A stretch of DNA of 8,034 nt, taken from contig USET01000046.1 of assembly GCA_900553765.1 (NCBI GenBank), positions 1 to 8,034 of the forward strand, read 5' to 3'. The notes under the pieces were generated by a model. The model was not told where the DNA came from, did no database searches, and saw only the letters and a list, made by a program, of their open reading frames with translations. Each line of letters opens with the position of its first letter. Position 1 is the first letter of the stretch. The position numbers and the translations under genes were made by a program. Below, one piece after another: positions 5,712 through 8,034 of the stretch. The DNA is from an uncultured Mycoplasmatota bacterium. Its GTDB lineage: Bacteria; Bacillota_I; Bacilli_A; RF39; UBA660.

Positions 5712-6161
5712 ATGGCTTATACTTTAAATCGAGAACATCAAATTTTTTCTTTATATCCAAACAACATCAAAGAAATTTATGTTATATATGAAAGTATATA
5801 TCTAGAAAAGCAATATATGCCAATGTACTTTTTAAATTTATATACGCGAAAAAATATTAGAATGAAATTTCAAATGACATATCTAACCCACCATCTTTCA
5901 AGCATTCTATCTTTAAATATTCCTAAGAATCGTGAAGATCTGATTATGAAGATGATCTGGGACTTTTGGATCAAACACATTCCAGAAGAATACGAACAAT
6001 CCTCTATCGAAACGTTCGAAGCAGATACAGGAATTTCTTTTTCCAATTTAGAAGAAGAACTCAACCGTATTCTCGTATATACCTTGGGAGAGAAAAATAT
6101 TACTTACGATAGCGATGAAATTAAAGCAAAAATGAAAAACAAAGAGAAAAGCTTAAAATAA
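5712..6161 (+). CDS. Hypothetical protein, 149 residues
   Basis: I do not recognise a family. It is probably a real gene: the frame is full length with an ATG, an AAAGGAG ribosome binding site 7 nt upstream, a plausible promoter and a terminator at its end, and it lies between well-defined neighbours on the opposite strand. The product has no signal peptide or membrane helix. It is rich in aromatic residues and Ile/Leu/Met in the first 90 residues (for example EIYVIYESIY and MIWDFWIKHIP), followed by an acidic helical stretch (SSIETFEADTGISFSNLEEELNRIL, about 97-121) and a Lys-rich tail (138-149). That suggests a compact cytoplasmic, mostly helical protein with a disordered basic end. It is the only plus-strand gene here and is transcribed away from the sortase operon, from a shared intergenic region. 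A regulatory link to that operon is conceivable, but I see no recognisable DNA-binding motif. Confidence 0.75.
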   Translation: MAYTLNREHQIFSLYPNNIKEIYVIYESIYLEKQYMPMYFLNLYTRKNIRMKFQMTYLTHHLSSILSLNIPKNREDLIMKMIWDFWIKHIPEEYEQSSIETFEADTGISFSNLEEELNRILVYTLGEKNITYDSDEIKAKMKNKEKSLK

Positions 6162-6173
6162 CTTTTCTCTTTT
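6141..6173. terminator. Bidirectional terminator between convergent genes
   Basis: AAAGAGAAAAG (6141-6151) and CTTTTCTCTTT (6162-6172) form a perfect 11-bp stem with a 10-nt loop. It overlaps the last codons of the unknown gene and the stop codon of glmS; the two stop codons are only 10 bp apart. On the minus strand a T-rich tail (GTTTTTCATTTTT) follows, so it looks more effective for glmS; on the plus strand the tail is short. Confidence 0.7.
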
Positions 6174-7950
6174 ATTCTACTGTAACTGATTTAGCGAGAT
6201 TACGAGGTTGATCGATATCACAGCCTTTGTTCAGTGCGATATCGTATGCAAGCATTTGTAACGGTAATATCGTAACAAGCGGCATCAAAATACTTGAAAC
6301 TTCCGGAATTACGATTTTTTGATCGCACCAATCAAACGAGTCATCTAAATCGGAAGAAATCACCAAGACAACGTAAGCACCACGAGCTTTTACTTCTTTG
6401 ACATTGCTGATTGTTTTTTCCGCAACTTTTGGATCTGTCACAATCGCTACTACCGGTGTTCCCTCTTCGATTAAAGAAATAGTACCATGCTTCAATTCAC
6501 CCGCCGCATAAGCATCGCTCATTAAATAAGAAATCTCTTTTAGTTTTAGAGACGCTTCCATCGCAATTGCATAATCGACTTGCCGACCAATAAAGAAAAT
6601 ACGAGAAGCATTCGATAGGTATTTTATAATTTCCGAGTGATGGATGTCTAAAATCTTCTTTTGAATATTATATAAAGTTTCAATATCAACTTGTTCTAGC
6701 TTTACTTTCCTATAGGAGAGTGCAATGAAAAGAAATGCAGCCACTTGTGCAATATACGCCTTCGTAGTTGCGACTGCAAGCTCGCACCCTGCCTTCGTAT
6801 ATAAAACATAATCAGCAGCACGTGCAATAGAACTTCCCACAACATTGACAATTGCAAGTGTATCCATACCATGATCTTTCACGAGTTTTAAACAAGCAAG
6901 CGTATCAGCTGTCTCCCCTGATTGAGAAACTACGATCACTAATTTATCCCGACGAGAAAACAATGTTTGATAACGATACTCACTTGCGAGAGATACCGTG
7001 ACAGGAATTCCTACATAAGTTTCTAAATAGTACTTCCCTATCATCCCTGCATGATAGGCACTTCCACATGCGACAATATCAATCTCTCTATACTTTTTCA
7101 AGTCTGGAAGATTGCTTTTCCATCTCTCCGGATCTTTCCGATAAGAATGAAATAAGGTTTTCAAAATTTCTGGTTCTTCCATCATCTCTTTTAACATAAA
7201 GTGAGCATATCCGTTTTTCTTAGCACTATCCATACTTCCCTCAAATTCTAAGATTGCTTTCGGAATTTCTTCTTGCTTCATATTGTAAACATGAACTCCA
7301 TTCTTTTCAATCTTACCATATTCCATATCCTCTAAAATCATGTATTTTGAAGTTTCCTGTAAAATTGCAGGTACATCACTTGCTACATACATCTCTTGTG
7401 TACCAACTCCAACAATCAGTGGACTCGCATTTTTAGCAATGTAAATATCATCTGGATGATCCTCACATAAAATTGCAAATGCATAAGAGCCTTCTAACAA
7501 TTTCATCAACCTATGAATTGAGGTAAGAACATCACGACATTCCCGGTAAATAAAATCTAATAAAGCAACAGCAACTTCTGTATCAGTATCCGAATAAAAC
7601 GCATATCCTTCTTCTAGCAACCGTATCTTTAATTCATCGGCATTTTCGATAATTCCATTATGGACAAGCACAAACTTTCCGTGACGATGAGGATGCGCAT
7701 TTAAAACGGTCGGTTTTCCATGTGTTGCCCATCTCGTATGTCCGATCCCACAACAAGTATGAATTTGTTTTTTTATTTCTTTTTCTAACGTATGCACTTT
7801 TCCCGCTTGTTTAATTACTTCGATACCGTCTAAACCAAAATAAGCAATACCAGCTGAATCATATCCTCTATACTCTAAATTTGTTAAGCCATCCAATAAA
7901 ACAGAAAGTGTCTTTTCCTTCTTTCCTACATATCCAATAATTCCACACAT
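6172..7950 (-). CDS. glmS: Glutamine--fructose-6-phosphate aminotransferase (isomerizing)
   Basis: GlmS makes glucosamine-6-phosphate from fructose-6-phosphate and glutamine, the first step towards UDP-GlcNAc for peptidoglycan and teichoic acids, in the cytosol. The 592-residue protein is full length (family about 600). The N-terminal glutaminase domain (1 to about 225) has the nucleophile Cys2 in MCGIIGYVG, LEYRGYDSAG (25-34), TRWATHG (72-78), HNG (98-100) and SDTDTE (120-125). Two SIS sugar-isomerase domains follow (about 285-415 and 445-575), with VACGSAYHAG (293-302), SQSGETADT (342-350), KAGCELAVATTKAY (386-399) and AYAAGELKHG (480-489; Glu485, Lys487 and His488 are the usual active-site residues). 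It ends in the conserved NLAKSVTVE, supplying the C-terminal lysine (587). The ATG has an AAGGAGG site 7 nt upstream. It is the last gene of its transcript, ending at a terminator shared with a convergent gene. Confidence 0.98.
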   Translation of the reverse strand: MCGIIGYVGKKEKTLSVLLDGLTNLEYRGYDSAGIAYFGLDGIEVIKQAGKVHTLEKEIKKQIHTCCGIGHTRWATHGKPTVLNAHPHRHGKFVLVHNGIIENADELKIRLLEEGYAFYSDTDTEVAVALLDFIYRECRDVLTSIHRLMKLLEGSYAFAILCEDHPDDIYIAKNASPLIVGVGTQEMYVASDVPAILQETSKYMILEDMEYGKIEKNGVHVYNMKQEEIPKAILEFEGSMDSAKKNGYAHFMLKEMMEEPEILKTLFHSYRKDPERWKSNLPDLKKYREIDIVACGSAYHAGMIGKYYLETYVGIPVTVSLASEYRYQTLFSRRDKLVIVVSQSGETADTLACLKLVKDHGMDTLAIVNVVGSSIARAADYVLYTKAGCELAVATTKAYIAQVAAFLFIALSYRKVKLEQVDIETLYNIQKKILDIHHSEIIKYLSNASRIFFIGRQVDYAIAMEASLKLKEISYLMSDAYAAGELKHGTISLIEEGTPVVAIVTDPKVAEKTISNVKEVKARGAYVVLVISSDLDDSFDWCDQKIVIPEVSSILMPLVTILPLQMLAYDIALNKGCDIDQPRNLAKSVTVE

Positions 7951-8011
7951 AGTGAATCCTCCTTAATAAAAAATTGTGGAATTGAAATATACTGCTTATG
8001 TATTAATGTCT

Positions 8012-8020
8012 GTTATAGCA
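8012..8020 (-). promoter_or_regulatory. Possible extended -10 element upstream of glmS
   Basis: On the minus strand TGCTATAAC reads as an extended -10 (TG-N-TATAAC). Its -35, at a 17-bp spacing, would lie just past the right edge, so it cannot be confirmed. If real, the leader to the glmS ATG would be about 55 nt. The remaining 7951-8011 stretch is AT-rich and holds only the AAGGAGG site. Confidence 0.3.
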
Positions 8021-8034
8021 TTACTGCTAATTTT

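Noticed and set aside
8016..8034. Plus-strand hairpin TAGCA-TTAC-TGCTA followed by TTTT at the right edge
   Set aside because: The stem is only 5 bp, no plus-strand gene precedes it, and the window ends in the T-run, so a terminator cannot be supported.
1..8034. tRNA/rRNA genes, CRISPR arrays, insertion sequences, attachment sites
   Set aside because: I saw no cloverleaf-like sequence, no regularly spaced repeats, no transposase frame and no terminal inverted repeats; genes fill almost the whole window.

Overview
The window is AT-rich, densely packed DNA from a low-GC Gram-positive bacterium (Bacillota). AGGAGG-type ribosome binding sites, TTGACA/TATAAT promoters, a sortase with a VPNTS-bearing surface protein, a NatAB/YhaQP-type exporter and a classic glmS all fit. 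The style of the sortase (IPSI-LKRG, ILKESSMPD, NFILAAHSG) recalls gut-associated Bacilli such as Erysipelotrichales or RF39/RFN20-like lineages. That placement is an inference from memory of similar proteins, not a search.

Layout, all on the minus strand unless stated. From the right edge, glmS (7950 to 6172) has its ribosome binding site and a short piece of leader in view. It converges on a plus-strand gene for an unknown 149-residue protein (5712-6161), with a shared bidirectional terminator at the junction. A 162-bp divergent promoter region (5550-5711) separates this unknown gene from a three-gene operon. The operon encodes a secreted protein with two SpaA/Cna-B-like domains and a VPNTS sorting signal (5549-4758), a sortase overlapping it by 17 nt (4774-4097), and, 22 nt later, a five-helix membrane protein with a long cytoplasmic coiled coil (4074-3028). 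The operon ends in a terminator whose loop is the last stop codon. A near-perfect promoter overlapping a 20-bp palindrome follows at once and drives a cytosolic GDPD-family protein (2960-2058). That gene ends at another hairpin, again followed directly by a promoter. This one drives an ABC exporter pair: ATPase (1964-1065) and permease (1075 to beyond the left edge).

How the genes may work together. The core accessory unit is a one-substrate sortase cassette: a single wall protein, its own transpeptidase, and a membrane/coiled-coil protein of unknown role. The sortase lacks the usual catalytic arginine at the expected place, the sorting motif has Ser where Gly is normal, and the surface domains seem to lack complete isopeptide triads. 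The cassette may therefore be a diverged anchoring system. GlmS supplies glucosamine-6-phosphate for cell-wall synthesis, the NatAB-like exporter probably handles Na+ or drug/peptide efflux, and the GDPD protein probably acts on phosphodiester head groups.

There is no gene-free stretch over 300 bp, and I saw no tRNA, rRNA, CRISPR array or insertion sequence.
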